This document shows positions 6,758-13,563 of a stretch of 13,563 nt of DNA, one piece after another. A program made the position numbers and the translations under genes. The notes below the pieces were generated by a model. That model saw nothing but the letters and a program-made list of their open reading frames with translations, made no database searches and was not told the origin of the DNA. Source of the DNA: Spirochaetaceae bacterium UBA6089 (GTDB lineage: Bacteria; Spirochaetota; Spirochaetia; Treponematales; Rectinemataceae); assembly GCA_002435985.1 (NCBI GenBank), contig DIXD01000021.1, positions 1-13,563 on the forward strand, written 5' to 3'. The stretch's first letter is position 1; each line of letters begins with the position of its first letter.

Positions 6758-7237
6758 ATGTCGCTTCTCACCAATCCCATCTTCTTATCCGCAGCACTGA
6801 GCATTTTACTAGCCCAGATAATAAAAGCAGTGCTTGCGATATTGAAGCGCAGGAAACTTCAGGCAAAGGAAATTGCGTCCATCGTGCTTTGGAAAACAGG
6901 AGGCATGCCCTCGAGCCACGCGGCACTCGTCGTTTCGCTCTCGGCCTCGATTGCCTTCATCGAAGGTTTCAACTCTTTGTTCATCTTGTCGCTTTTCCTG
7001 GGGCTCATCGTCATCAGGGATGCTCTCGGCGTGCGCAGATCGGCAGGACTTCAGGCTCAAGCGCTGAATCTTTTGGGAAAGCACGTGGCAGAGCACCTGG
7101 ATATTCCATTTGCGCCCGTGAAGGAAATTCATGGCCATCGCTGGCAGGAAGTGCTCGTGGGTTGCCTGCTCGGATTGGCTGTTTCTACGCTTGTATGCTG
7201 GCGATTCATTTTCCATGCGGCGTCCTCTTCAATGTGA
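6758..7237 (+). CDS. DUF212 / YuiD-like divergent PAP2-family membrane protein
   Basis: A 159-residue integral membrane protein of the DUF212 (YuiD, 'divergent PAP2') family. Hydrophobic segments lie at the start (PIFLSAALSILLAQIIKAVLAIL), the middle (about residues 52-90) and the end (VLVGCLLGLAVSTLVCWRF). Family hallmarks are KTGGMPSSHAALVVSLS, IVIRDALGVRRSAGLQAQALN and KEIHGHRWQEVLVGCLLG. The PSSHA and GHxxxEV histidines resemble the phosphatase motifs of PAP2 enzymes, but activity is unproven for the family. Length fits the usual ~150 residues. There is no clear ribosome binding site before ATG 6758. The frame stays open upstream to 6485, but that part is antisense to the pseudouridine synthase and unlike the family. 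The GH57 homologue starts 57 bases downstream. Confidence 0.88.
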   Translation: MSLLTNPIFLSAALSILLAQIIKAVLAILKRRKLQAKEIASIVLWKTGGMPSSHAALVVSLSASIAFIEGFNSLFILSLFLGLIVIRDALGVRRSAGLQAQALNLLGKHVAEHLDIPFAPVKEIHGHRWQEVLVGCLLGLAVSTLVCWRFIFHAASSSM

Positions 7238-7256
7238 GAACGTAATCGGGTAATAT
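7228..7256 (+). promoter_or_regulatory. Weak candidate promoter of the GH57-like gene
   Basis: TTCAAT (7228-7233), a 17-base spacer and TAATAT (7251-7256), overlapping the end of the DUF212 gene. The leader would be about 32 nt and contain AGAGGAG at 7277-7283. Read-through from the DUF212 gene is the alternative. Confidence 0.3.
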
Positions 7257-7294
7257 TGTTCGATCGACCAGACATCAGAGGAGCGGTTTCTTCG

Positions 7295-9220
7295 ATGCAG
7301 AGCTTCAGAGTAGTGATAGGGATGTACAATAATCTCCCCTACAGCGCCTCCAGTGCGCTCTATGAACAGGAGTACCAGGGCGCATGGCGTCCTTTCCTCT
7401 CTGGTCTGTATAAGTTCCCTTCAATTAAGTCGATCATTCATTTCTCAGGTACAATTTTTTCATGGCTAGAAAAAAATCATCCTGAATATATGTATCTTCT
7501 CACCGAAATGGTCCGCAGGGGCCAGATTGAGCTGTTGGGGGGAGGATTTTACAATCCTCTCGCACCCCTCATCAGCACCCAGGACATGACCGGTCAAGTT
7601 GAAGCTCTGAGCGCCTTTATTCGAAAAACGTTCGGGAAAAGGCCTTCCGGCGCTTGGATCTACGAGTATGCGTGGACACCGTCCTTGCCCGCGGTTCTAC
7701 AGAATTCGAAGATACAATACAGTTTTCTGCCGGCACAGTCCTATATGGAACTGTATCCGAAAGACACACCTTCTTCCCTCTTTTTCGCTTCTGAAGATCA
7801 CCGCAAGACCGTCTGTTTGTTTCCCGTCTTCGAGGCCCGAACGGAGGATGGTGTCTTTGAACCCTATGAGAAAACCCTGCTTATGCTGCAGCAAGCTTAT
7901 CCTCAGTACACCACCTATCTCATTATGGCCGATGGTTTTGAAATTGCGAGCAGTTGGGAGCACAGCGGACTCGAATCCCCCGACGTACTCTTCGAACGGA
8001 CATTTGCGTGGTTTCAGAAGAACTGTTTGGAATACGATACGGTCACGGCGGCTCAACTCAACAAAACCGTGAAATCGACAAGAACGTTCTATGTCTCTCA
8101 ATGCTATTCCGAGCGGTATAGAAGCTATTGTCGGAACACCATCAAGCGAGTGTCGGTGACGAGGCCGGAGTACATCCATATTTCGAAACAATCTGTCCTC
8201 GATCATCCTTTGGTGTTTGCCCTCTATCAAAAACTCAATTTTGTATCCGCAATGACGGGGCTTTTTAGAGGAGACAAGTCGAGGAAAAAAGCTTCCATCG
8301 ATGATATATGGAGAGCCCAATCCGGTGATTTGTACTGGGCTGGTCCTTCTGGGGGCATCTTGCTTCCTGAGGCGCGCCTCGCTGTCTATGCATCTCTCAT
8401 CGAGGCAGAGAAGACAATTCGGCAGAACCGGTTCCACCATTACTTATCTTTCGATGACATCAATTTCGATGGTATAAAAGAAGCTCTTTTCCAATCGCCC
8501 GTGTATACATGCTATCTTCAGTCCGATACTGCGTCCGTGAGCGAGCTGGATTCATTAAAGACCGGAATAAACTATGCATGCGGCTGGAACATGGCTCGAT
8601 GTTCCACAGGATGTTTTAAGGATTCCATCGACAAGGATGGAAATTTTGAGGAGGAATTATTCCCGGAATCGGCGACCTGGAATATGATCGAGAATGCGAA
8701 AGAGACCTTGACCGTTGCATTTAGCCGTGACTTCAGCGGGAAAATCCACGGTCAGTCGGTATCTCTGAGTTGTAGGAAGAGCTACCGTTTTGACCACGGT
8801 TTCTTCAGCATCGATTATGAGCTGGTCAATAAAGGTACCCATGCGCTGTCTTTTCGCTTTTGTACAGCGTCCGAAATCATGGCGGCGGCATCTCTCGATG
8901 AGCACGAGATTCGGGTTTTCAGACACAGAGAGCACCAAGTGCTGGATGCGCATACCGGCCTTTCGGCCGATTCCATCGACAGTGTCGAGCTGTCCGAATC
9001 TCGAGGCATGGAAAAGTTACTCATCCGCGCCGACAGACCCTTCTTTCTGCAGGGGCATCCGAATATGATGCAGCGACAGCCTAATACACAAGCCGGCTGC
9101 GCTGATGTAGTCAACGAACCGCTGATGTTTGAAGGTTTTTCGCTGAAATTGGGCTGGGATATAGAGATCCCGTCTGAAGGGATGGCCTTTTTTTCTCTCT
9201 CTGTGCATCTGGAGCAGTAG
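7295..9220 (+). CDS. Divergent GH57-family protein, 4-alpha-glucanotransferase/alpha-amylase-like
   Basis: A 641-residue protein that lines up along its N-terminal half with Thermococcus-type GH57 4-alpha-glucanotransferase (about 659 residues). Shared blocks: YRPF-like WRPF, HFSG (49-52), RGQIELLGGGFYNP, then GAWIYEYAW with Glu124 at the family nucleophile position. YLIMADGF has Asp213 at the acid/base position, and SGDLYWAGPSGGILLP (343-358) matches the fifth conserved region. The region from about 375 to the end is beta-rich and matches the DUF1926-like C-terminal domain in position. No signal peptide is seen, so it should be cytoplasmic. Oddly, the region-1 HNHQP signature reads YNNLP, WLTERVW reads WIYEYAW, and DDGEKFG reads ADGFEIA. 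It may have altered specificity or be non-catalytic. ATG 7295 is chosen (AGAGGAG 11 bases upstream) over a TTG at 7256. Confidence 0.82.
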   Translation: MQSFRVVIGMYNNLPYSASSALYEQEYQGAWRPFLSGLYKFPSIKSIIHFSGTIFSWLEKNHPEYMYLLTEMVRRGQIELLGGGFYNPLAPLISTQDMTGQVEALSAFIRKTFGKRPSGAWIYEYAWTPSLPAVLQNSKIQYSFLPAQSYMELYPKDTPSSLFFASEDHRKTVCLFPVFEARTEDGVFEPYEKTLLMLQQAYPQYTTYLIMADGFEIASSWEHSGLESPDVLFERTFAWFQKNCLEYDTVTAAQLNKTVKSTRTFYVSQCYSERYRSYCRNTIKRVSVTRPEYIHISKQSVLDHPLVFALYQKLNFVSAMTGLFRGDKSRKKASIDDIWRAQSGDLYWAGPSGGILLPEARLAVYASLIEAEKTIRQNRFHHYLSFDDINFDGIKEALFQSPVYTCYLQSDTASVSELDSLKTGINYACGWNMARCSTGCFKDSIDKDGNFEEELFPESATWNMIENAKETLTVAFSRDFSGKIHGQSVSLSCRKSYRFDHGFFSIDYELVNKGTHALSFRFCTASEIMAAASLDEHEIRVFRHREHQVLDAHTGLSADSIDSVELSESRGMEKLLIRADRPFFLQGHPNMMQRQPNTQAGCADVVNEPLMFEGFSLKLGWDIEIPSEGMAFFSLSVHLEQ

Positions 9221-9225
9221 CTTCG

Positions 9226-9250
9226 ACTCCCATGACGATCATCTGGGGGT
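9226..9250 (+). other. Hairpin after the GH57-like gene, no T tract
   Basis: ACTCCCA (9226-9232) can pair with TGGGGGT (9244-9250), and the inner TGA/TCA can stack over a CGA loop. No run of T follows, so it is not a standard intrinsic terminator. It may protect the 3' end of the mRNA. Confidence 0.3.
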
Positions 9251-9263
9251 GCCCATAAAGGAC

Positions 9264-9293
9264 TTGTGGATTCCACACGATTTTATTTAGAAT
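9264..9293 (+). promoter_or_regulatory. Candidate murC promoter with a palindrome over the -35 region
   Basis: TTGTGG (9264-9269), an 18-base spacer and TAGAAT (9288-9293, 5 of 6 consensus). The perfect inverted repeat TGTGGA-T-TCCACA (9265-9277) covers the -35 side and looks operator-like. The predicted start near 9300 leaves almost no leader before ATG 9303. Confidence 0.35.
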
Positions 9294-9302
9294 TGGACAA
9301 AT

Positions 9303-10898
9303 ATGGTAACAATAGCATTTCCTGAGAGTCTCAAGGGACTTCACATTCATCTTGTGGGGGCGAAGGGGACAGGCATGACAGCCCTGGCGGAAATTCTGCA
9401 TACTCGCGGGGCGCTGCTTTCTGGCAGCGATGTCGCCGACGTCTTCTACACCGACGGCATTCTTCACGCTCTCGGTGTTAAGCTTTTTGAGAGTTTCGAT
9501 GCCCGGCATGTGCCTGAAGAGACGGACATCATCATTTATTCGGCCGCATATTCGCTGGCAGCGAACCCCGAGCTCAAAGCGGCCATACAGCGTCATATTC
9601 CTATTTTCAGCTATCCGCAGGCGCTCGGTGCTTTATCTCTCCACAGCCGATCGGCCGGCATTGCCGGTGTGCACGGCAAAACAACGACCACCGCGATGGC
9701 GGGTATTCTTATGGAAGCGCTCTCGATGCCTGCCACCGTCCTTGCAGGATCGGCGATCTCAAACTTCAATGGTCGCTGTACGCTCATTCGAGGAGGCGAT
9801 TACTTCATCGCGGAAACGTGCGAATACCGCAAACATTTTCTCAACTTCAAACCATCCTGGATAGTGCTCACCTCGGTCGAGAGCGATCATCAGGATTATT
9901 TCCCTACCTATGAGAGTATCAGAGATGCCTTTGTAGAGTATGTGCTCAGTTTGCCGGACAATGGGGTTCTCATCTTCTGCGCAGACCAACCGGGCGCTGT
10001 CGATGTGGCGGATATTGTCCTACAAAAAAGAAAAAATATATCTTTTGTAGAGTATGGTTTCTCGGCAAAAGGAAAGTATAAAATTCGAGACTTTCAGACA
10101 AGCGCGGGCACCAACACCTTTATGGTGAGCGATGCGCCCAAGCCCCTTCAGCTCCATGTGCCGGGCCGGCACCTCGTGCTAGACGCCGTCGCCGCAATTG
10201 CGCTAGCCGAATCGATTTTCGAAGCACAGACCTCGCGGAACTTTGGCCAAGATGAATGGAATCGCATCGCCGCAGCGCTCACATCCTTCCGGGGTTCAAA
10301 ACGCCGCAGCGAAATAATAGGTGAGTTCAGGGGTGTGTTGATTCTGGACGACTATGGCCACCATCCCACGGCGATAAGGGTGACCATCGAGGGAATAAAA
10401 AAGTTTTGGCCACAAAGGCGACTTGTGGTGGACTTTATGTCGCACACTTACACAAGGACAATCGCCCTGCAGGACGAATTTGTCACCTCTTTGGATGAAG
10501 CTGATGCCGTGGTCATGCACAAGATATATGCTTCTGCGCGTGAGCGGCCGATTCCGGAATTCGATGGCAAAACTCTTTTCCATAAGCTCTGCGCACGGAG
10601 AGCCGATCTTATACCAATTGACCTTGGACTCGTCTCCGGGAAGGGAATGGCATCCGACCAGGAGCTCACTCGACGACCCGCTACGCCCGGTCCAAACTCA
10701 TCGAGTAAGGGAGGCTTCGCCCTGTACAGCAAAGAGCCGCTGGATGCACAGAACAGCTTGCTGGACCTCTTGCGGCCGGGCGACATCTTCCTCACCATGG
10801 GGGCGGGCGACAACTGGAAATTGGGCAAGGCCATTGCAGACAAACTGAGAGAAGGCCGCACATCACAAACATCGGAAAAAATTCAGGAACAACCATGA
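9303..10898 (+). CDS. murC: UDP-N-acetylmuramate--L-alanine ligase
   Basis: First amino-acid ligase of peptidoglycan precursor synthesis, joining L-alanine to UDP-MurNAc with ATP in the cytoplasm. The N-terminal Rossmann domain has HLVGAKGTGMTALAEIL and SGSD. The central ATPase domain has the P-loop GVHGKTTTT (122-130), ETCEYRKHFLNFKP and SVESDHQDYFPT. The C-terminal domain has DDYGHHPTAI (349-358), FMSHTYTRT and LTMGAGDNWKLG (497-508). At 531 residues it is longer than typical MurC (about 450-490), mostly from a low-similarity insert at about residues 440-478 before the final PGD...MGAGD block, plus a polar tail. Mpl is the main alternative, but the N-terminal and MGAGD motifs favour MurC. 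There is only a weak GGA ribosome binding site. The stop overlaps the yicC start (ATGA), indicating translational coupling. Confidence 0.92.
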   Translation: MVTIAFPESLKGLHIHLVGAKGTGMTALAEILHTRGALLSGSDVADVFYTDGILHALGVKLFESFDARHVPEETDIIIYSAAYSLAANPELKAAIQRHIPIFSYPQALGALSLHSRSAGIAGVHGKTTTTAMAGILMEALSMPATVLAGSAISNFNGRCTLIRGGDYFIAETCEYRKHFLNFKPSWIVLTSVESDHQDYFPTYESIRDAFVEYVLSLPDNGVLIFCADQPGAVDVADIVLQKRKNISFVEYGFSAKGKYKIRDFQTSAGTNTFMVSDAPKPLQLHVPGRHLVLDAVAAIALAESIFEAQTSRNFGQDEWNRIAAALTSFRGSKRRSEIIGEFRGVLILDDYGHHPTAIRVTIEGIKKFWPQRRLVVDFMSHTYTRTIALQDEFVTSLDEADAVVMHKIYASARERPIPEFDGKTLFHKLCARRADLIPIDLGLVSGKGMASDQELTRRPATPGPNSSSKGGFALYSKEPLDAQNSLLDLLRPGDIFLTMGAGDNWKLGKAIADKLREGRTSQTSEKIQEQP

Positions 10899-11761
10899 AG
10901 AGCATGACGGGCTTTGCACACCATCCGATTTCAGGACATGGCATTCAGGGCACAATAACGCTGAAATCGTACAACAATCGCTTTTTGGATATTGCGGTGT
11001 CCCTTCCGCCGTCCGCATCCGGCATCGAGCCACATGTGCGCGATTTTTTGGGCTCTCGCATCGCGCGAGGCAAGATAGAATGCACATTCAAGCTCAAAAA
11101 AGTGGAAACATCCATCGAAGACATTGAGCTTCACTTTCAATCCGCAAAGATGCTTTCGGAACAGCTGAGGAACCTTGCCGAAGCATGCCGGCTAGAGGAT
11201 CGCCCATCCCTCGATATGCTCACCCGTTTTCCGGGCATTGTCGAGATGAATATGGATATCGACGAAGCCAGCCTGTGGCAGATACTGTCGCCCGCACTGG
11301 AAGAGACGTGGCGCGAATTCGAAGAGAGCAGGGTACGCGAAGGCCTCGCGACCGAGGCGAACATCATGAGCCAGTTAGAGAGATTACAGACGAAACTGGC
11401 AGAGATAGAGGCAAAAGCCGATGCGCTCGAGCAACTGATTCACGATCAGATCGTCGGCCGTTTCAAGGAACTGCTTGTAGAACAATATGACGAGAGCCGT
11501 GTGCTTCAGGAAGTCGCCGTGCAGCTCGTGCGGCTCACCATTAATGAGGAGATCGAGCGTCTCAAGTCCCATTTTGAAGCGTTTCGACTCATATCGACCC
11601 AGCCCTGTTGCGGGAAAAAACTTGATTTTCTTTGTCAGGAGATGAACAGGGAAGTGAATACCATTGGTTCGAAAAACATGCTCGTAACGATTTCGCACGC
11701 AGTGGTCGACATGAAGGATGCGCTCGAGAATATTCGGGAACAGCTCAGAAATGTGGAGTGA
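10895..11761 (+). CDS. yicC: YicC/YloC-family endoribonuclease
   Basis: A 288-residue protein, the usual length for the family. It starts with the hallmark MKSMTGFA and has NNRFLDIAVSLP and the SRIARGKIECTFKL block. A helical, probably coiled-coil middle follows (about 145-200, QLERLQTKLAEIEAKADALEQ). It ends with the diagnostic stretch GKKLDFLCQEMNREVNTIGSK, then SHAVVDMKDALENIREQLRNVE. Established work on Escherichia coli YicC and Bacillus YloC describes a metal-dependent endoribonuclease with roles in small RNA decay; the activity here is inferred by family. Its start lies within the murC stop, with AGGA in the murC 3' end as ribosome binding site. The CMP kinase gene begins 6 bases after its stop. 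Confidence 0.95.
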   Translation: MKSMTGFAHHPISGHGIQGTITLKSYNNRFLDIAVSLPPSASGIEPHVRDFLGSRIARGKIECTFKLKKVETSIEDIELHFQSAKMLSEQLRNLAEACRLEDRPSLDMLTRFPGIVEMNMDIDEASLWQILSPALEETWREFEESRVREGLATEANIMSQLERLQTKLAEIEAKADALEQLIHDQIVGRFKELLVEQYDESRVLQEVAVQLVRLTINEEIERLKSHFEAFRLISTQPCCGKKLDFLCQEMNREVNTIGSKNMLVTISHAVVDMKDALENIREQLRNVE

Positions 11762-11767
11762 GTAGAG

Positions 11768-12286
11768 ATGGGTATCATCGCTATATCGGGCAAGGCCGGC
11801 TGTGGTAACACGACAGTGCTCCATCTGGTTGCGGAGAAGCTAGGTTTTAAGCCTATAAATTATACTTTTCGTTCAATGGCCATCGAGCTGGGCATACCCT
11901 TTGAAGAGCTCCTTAAACGGTCAGAGGAGAACCTCGAGTACGACCGCATGCTCGACGAACATCAGGCTTTGCTCGCGCGGCAAGGAAATACAGTCATCGG
12001 TTCAAGGCTTGCAATATGGATGGTGCCGGAAGCAGACCTAAAGGTGTATCTCAGAGCTAGCCACGAGGTCCGCGTGCGTCGGATCCATGCGCGCGAGGGA
12101 GGAGACCTTGCGAGTATAGAACGCTTTACGCGCGAAAGAGATGAGAGGGATCGCAGCCGGTATTTTACGCTCTACAATATCGACATCGATGACCTTTCCT
12201 GCGCCCATCTCGTGATCGATGCTGAGCGTTGGTCGGCAGCGCAGATCGCGCAGATCATTGTTGAGGCCTACACTGTGGGGAAGTGA
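11768..12286 (+). CDS. cmk: Cytidylate kinase, archaeal-type (short CMP kinase)
   Basis: A 172-residue P-loop kinase predicted to phosphorylate CMP/dCMP in pyrimidine nucleotide salvage. It matches short archaeal-type CMP kinases rather than the ~225-residue bacterial form. Shared features are the N-terminal ISGKAGCGNTT, FRSMAIELGIPFEELL, GSRLAIWMVPEADLKVYLRAS, RERDERDRSRYFTLYNIDIDDLSCAHLVID and a terminal helix. The Walker A position usually filled by Lys holds Asn14 (GKAGCGNTT); archaeal relatives also often lack this Lys and have Thr. Arginines at R51 and in the RxRRIHxRE and RERDxRDRxRY stretches could supply phosphate contacts. It starts 6 bases after yicC with GGAGTGAG as ribosome binding site, and the dehydrogenase gene follows closely. 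Nucleotide specificity is inferred from family. Confidence 0.85.
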   Translation: MGIIAISGKAGCGNTTVLHLVAEKLGFKPINYTFRSMAIELGIPFEELLKRSEENLEYDRMLDEHQALLARQGNTVIGSRLAIWMVPEADLKVYLRASHEVRVRRIHAREGGDLASIERFTRERDERDRSRYFTLYNIDIDDLSCAHLVIDAERWSAAQIAQIIVEAYTVGK

Positions 12287-12297
12287 GAGAACGATAA

Positions 12298-12321
12298 GGT
12301 GGCGTATATGGTGGCTTATAT
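12298..12321 (+). repeat. 12-bp tandem repeat duplicating the ribosome binding site and start codon
   Basis: GGTGGCGTATAT (12298-12309) is followed at once by GGTGGCTTATAT (12310-12321), 11 of 12 bases identical, and both run into G to give ATG. Each unit therefore carries a GGTGG followed 5 bases later by an in-frame ATG (12308 and 12320). In protein this reads as V/M-A-Y repeated. Confidence 0.8.
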
Positions 12322-13141
12322 GGGAGAACATACAAATCTTCGGAAAGTGGCCTTTGTCACTGGCGCGACGAGCGGCCTCGGGCTTGCAATCGCAAGGTCT
12401 TTGGCCGAGGCAGGATACCTCGTCTATGGAGGAGGGCGGCGTCCGGCACCGTCAGACCTGCCGGCAAACTTTACATATGTGCAGACCGACGTCACCTCCG
12501 ACGAATCGGTCCGAAAAAGTATGGACTATGTGCTTTCAATGGCAGGACGCGTGGACCTCCTCGTATGTGCGGCAGGCTTCGGGATAAGCGGAGCAATAGA
12601 AGATATACCGATGGAAGAGGCAGCATCGCAATTCGATGTGAATTTTTTCGGGGTAGTGAGGGTCGTTCAGGCTCTTCTGCCCACCATGCGTCGGCAGAAA
12701 GGCGGCAGAATCATCATTATCGGTTCGATCGCGGGCAAGACGGGAATGCCTTTCCAGGCCTACTATTCTGCAAGCAAGTTTGCGCTCGAAGGTTTTGTGG
12801 AATCGCTGCGCTATGAGGTGAGCGCCTTCAATATAGAGGCGTGCATCGTGGAGCCGGGGGACTTCAGGACAGGGTTCACAGGGTCAAGAAAGAAAATCGT
12901 ACCCGATGGCAGCGCGTATCGCGACAAATACAAGAAGGTCATCGCCGTACAGGAACACGACGAAACCCACGGCATGGACCCCTTGGTTGCGGGAAGAAGA
13001 ATCGTACGGCTTGCGAGCGCGCGCCGTCTTCCTGTTCGCATCACGGTGGGCCCTCTGTTCGAGCGCTTTGCAGTCTGGGTGCGCCGCATTCTGCCAGACG
13101 GCTGGTTCGAGGCTTTCTACAGAATCTACTATAAGCTGTAG
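12308..13141 (+). CDS. Short-chain dehydrogenase/reductase (classical SDR)
   Basis: A 277-residue NAD(P)-dependent oxidoreductase. The nucleotide-binding TGATSGLG lies at 18-25, Asp61 follows (TDVT), and CAAG (87-90) is a variant of NNAG. The catalytic set is Asn112, Ser140 (IIIIGSIAG), Tyr153 and Lys157 (YSASK). EPGDFRTGF follows the active site. GGGRR after strand 2 suggests an NADPH preference. The C-terminal helical end (PLFERFAVWVRRILPDGWFEAFYRIYY) is amphipathic. Substrate is unknown. Starts at GTG 12299, ATG 12308 and ATG 12320 are all in frame; AGGTGG 5 bases before 12308 supports that one, and the tandem repeat makes 12320 a credible second start. It lies 21 bases after the CMP kinase gene and is probably co-transcribed. 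Confidence 0.92.
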   Translation: MVAYMGEHTNLRKVAFVTGATSGLGLAIARSLAEAGYLVYGGGRRPAPSDLPANFTYVQTDVTSDESVRKSMDYVLSMAGRVDLLVCAAGFGISGAIEDIPMEEAASQFDVNFFGVVRVVQALLPTMRRQKGGRIIIIGSIAGKTGMPFQAYYSASKFALEGFVESLRYEVSAFNIEACIVEPGDFRTGFTGSRKKIVPDGSAYRDKYKKVIAVQEHDETHGMDPLVAGRRIVRLASARRLPVRITVGPLFERFAVWVRRILPDGWFEAFYRIYYKL

Positions 13142-13144
13142 GTC

Positions 13145-13173
13145 TCGAGAATTTTTCTCATCTGCGCTATGAT
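13145..13173 (+). promoter_or_regulatory. Candidate promoter of the mutarotase gene
   Basis: TCGAGA (13145-13150), a 17-base spacer and TATGAT (13168-13173, 5 of 6 consensus). The palindrome TCTCGAGA (13143-13150) covers the -35 box. The predicted start near 13180 gives a leader of about 28 nt carrying AGAGAGG (13196-13202). Confidence 0.4.
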
Positions 13174-13207
13174 GGCTTCATGGACGAACAATGGAAGAGA
13201 GGTGTGA

Positions 13208-13563
13208 ATGAATACTGCATCAAAAATAGAGATTAAGCCCTTCGGCGTGCTCTCGAATGGAGAAGAGGCTCTGCTTTTTATACTGAAGGCGGGCGACTTT
13301 TGTGCGACATTCTCCAACTGGGGGGCCACATGGACAAGCTTTCTTATGCCCGATAGAAGAGGGCAGCAAGATGATATACTCCTCGGCTTTTCGACGCTCT
13401 CGGGCTATCTGGGCAAGCATCCATTTTTCGGATCGACCGTGGGGCGCTTTGCGAACAGAATCCGTGGTGCAAGGTTCAGTATGGACGGCAGAGAATATCA
13501 TCTCTTTGCCAACAATGGTCCCAATCACCTGCATGGCGGCCGCCGCGGCTTTGACAAATATCT
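13208..13563 (+). CDS. galM: Galactose mutarotase (aldose 1-epimerase), 5' part
   Basis: The first 118 residues of a protein that runs off the right end of the window. It matches GalM, which interconverts the alpha and beta anomers of galactose and other aldoses in the cytoplasm. Visible blocks are FSNWGATWTSFLMPDRRG, DDILLGFSTLSGYL, then the family core GSTVGRFANRIRGARF, and FANNGPNHLHGGRRGFDK. The GRxANRI arginine and the LHGG histidine belong to the sugar-binding/catalytic site in known GalM structures; the other catalytic residues (second His, Glu) lie beyond the end. ATG 13208 has AGAGAGG 5 bases upstream. It starts 66 bases after the dehydrogenase and has its own candidate promoter. The symbol rests on family alone, since related YeaD or hexose mutarotases exist. 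Confidence 0.9.
   Translation, partial: MNTASKIEIKPFGVLSNGEEALLFILKAGDFCATFSNWGATWTSFLMPDRRGQQDDILLGFSTLSGYLGKHPFFGSTVGRFANRIRGARFSMDGREYHLFANNGPNHLHGGRRGFDKY

Noticed and set aside
7697..8440. Minus-strand open frame (247 codons) inside the GH57-like gene
   Set aside because: Antisense shadow: no family resemblance, while the plus strand has GH57 motifs throughout.
9265..9277. Resemblance of TGTGGATTC to a DnaA box
   Set aside because: It departs from the TTATCCACA consensus on either strand, there is only one copy, and no origin-type gene or AT-rich stretch is nearby; the symmetry fits an operator better.
1..13563. CRISPR arrays, transposases, phage genes, tRNA or rRNA genes
   Set aside because: No regular spaced repeats, no transposase or integrase motifs, and no tRNA cloverleaf or rRNA sequence were recognised on either strand.

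Overview
The window is ordinary bacterial chromosome: dense, mostly housekeeping genes with no mobile element, CRISPR array, tRNA or rRNA that I can see. GC looks close to one half by eye. The best guess for the organism is a Spirochaetota member of the Treponema/Rectinema type. This rests on the flavour of several proteins: an alpha2-type glycyl-tRNA synthetase, MurC with an ETCEYRKHF motif, an archaeal-type CMP kinase, a GH57 homologue, and HU of the 'FTLPG' subclass. That assignment is inference from memory, not a search result.

Layout. (1) 1-1008: 3' part of glycyl-tRNA synthetase (+), followed by a terminator hairpin. (2) 1096-1395: small HU-family protein (-), divergent from tyrS (+, 1550-2782). 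Their promoters overlap at the -35 boxes, and the HU leader carries two palindromes. (3) 2870-3625: Icc-related metallophosphoesterase (+), ending 4 bp from the convergent hflC. (4) 6628-3630 (-): a tight three-gene operon of an RluA-family pseudouridine synthase, hflK and hflC. (5) 6758-9220 (+): a DUF212/YuiD-like membrane protein, then a divergent GH57 protein with degenerate catalytic-region signatures. (6) 9303-13141 (+): murC, yicC, an archaeal-type cytidylate kinase and a short-chain dehydrogenase. murC/yicC overlap by 4 bp and the later gaps are 6-21 bp. (7) 13208-end: 5' part of galactose mutarotase (+).

How the genes fit together. Translation and RNA themes dominate: two aminoacyl-tRNA synthetases, a pseudouridine synthase and the YicC RNase. 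They are joined by nucleotide supply (CMP kinase), peptidoglycan precursor synthesis (MurC), membrane proteolysis control (HflKC, which partners FtsH, not in this window), nucleoid architecture (HU) and sugar metabolism (GH57 homologue, mutarotase).

No stretch longer than about 155 bases lacks a gene. The longest gaps are the hup/tyrS and rluA/DUF212 divergent promoter regions and the murC upstream region; all three carry recognisable promoter-like or palindromic sequence. I found no convincing unknown multi-gene system. The items most worth a second look are the degenerate GH57 protein, the interlocked hup/tyrS promoters with leader palindromes, and a 12-bp tandem duplication that doubles the start-site unit of the dehydrogenase gene.
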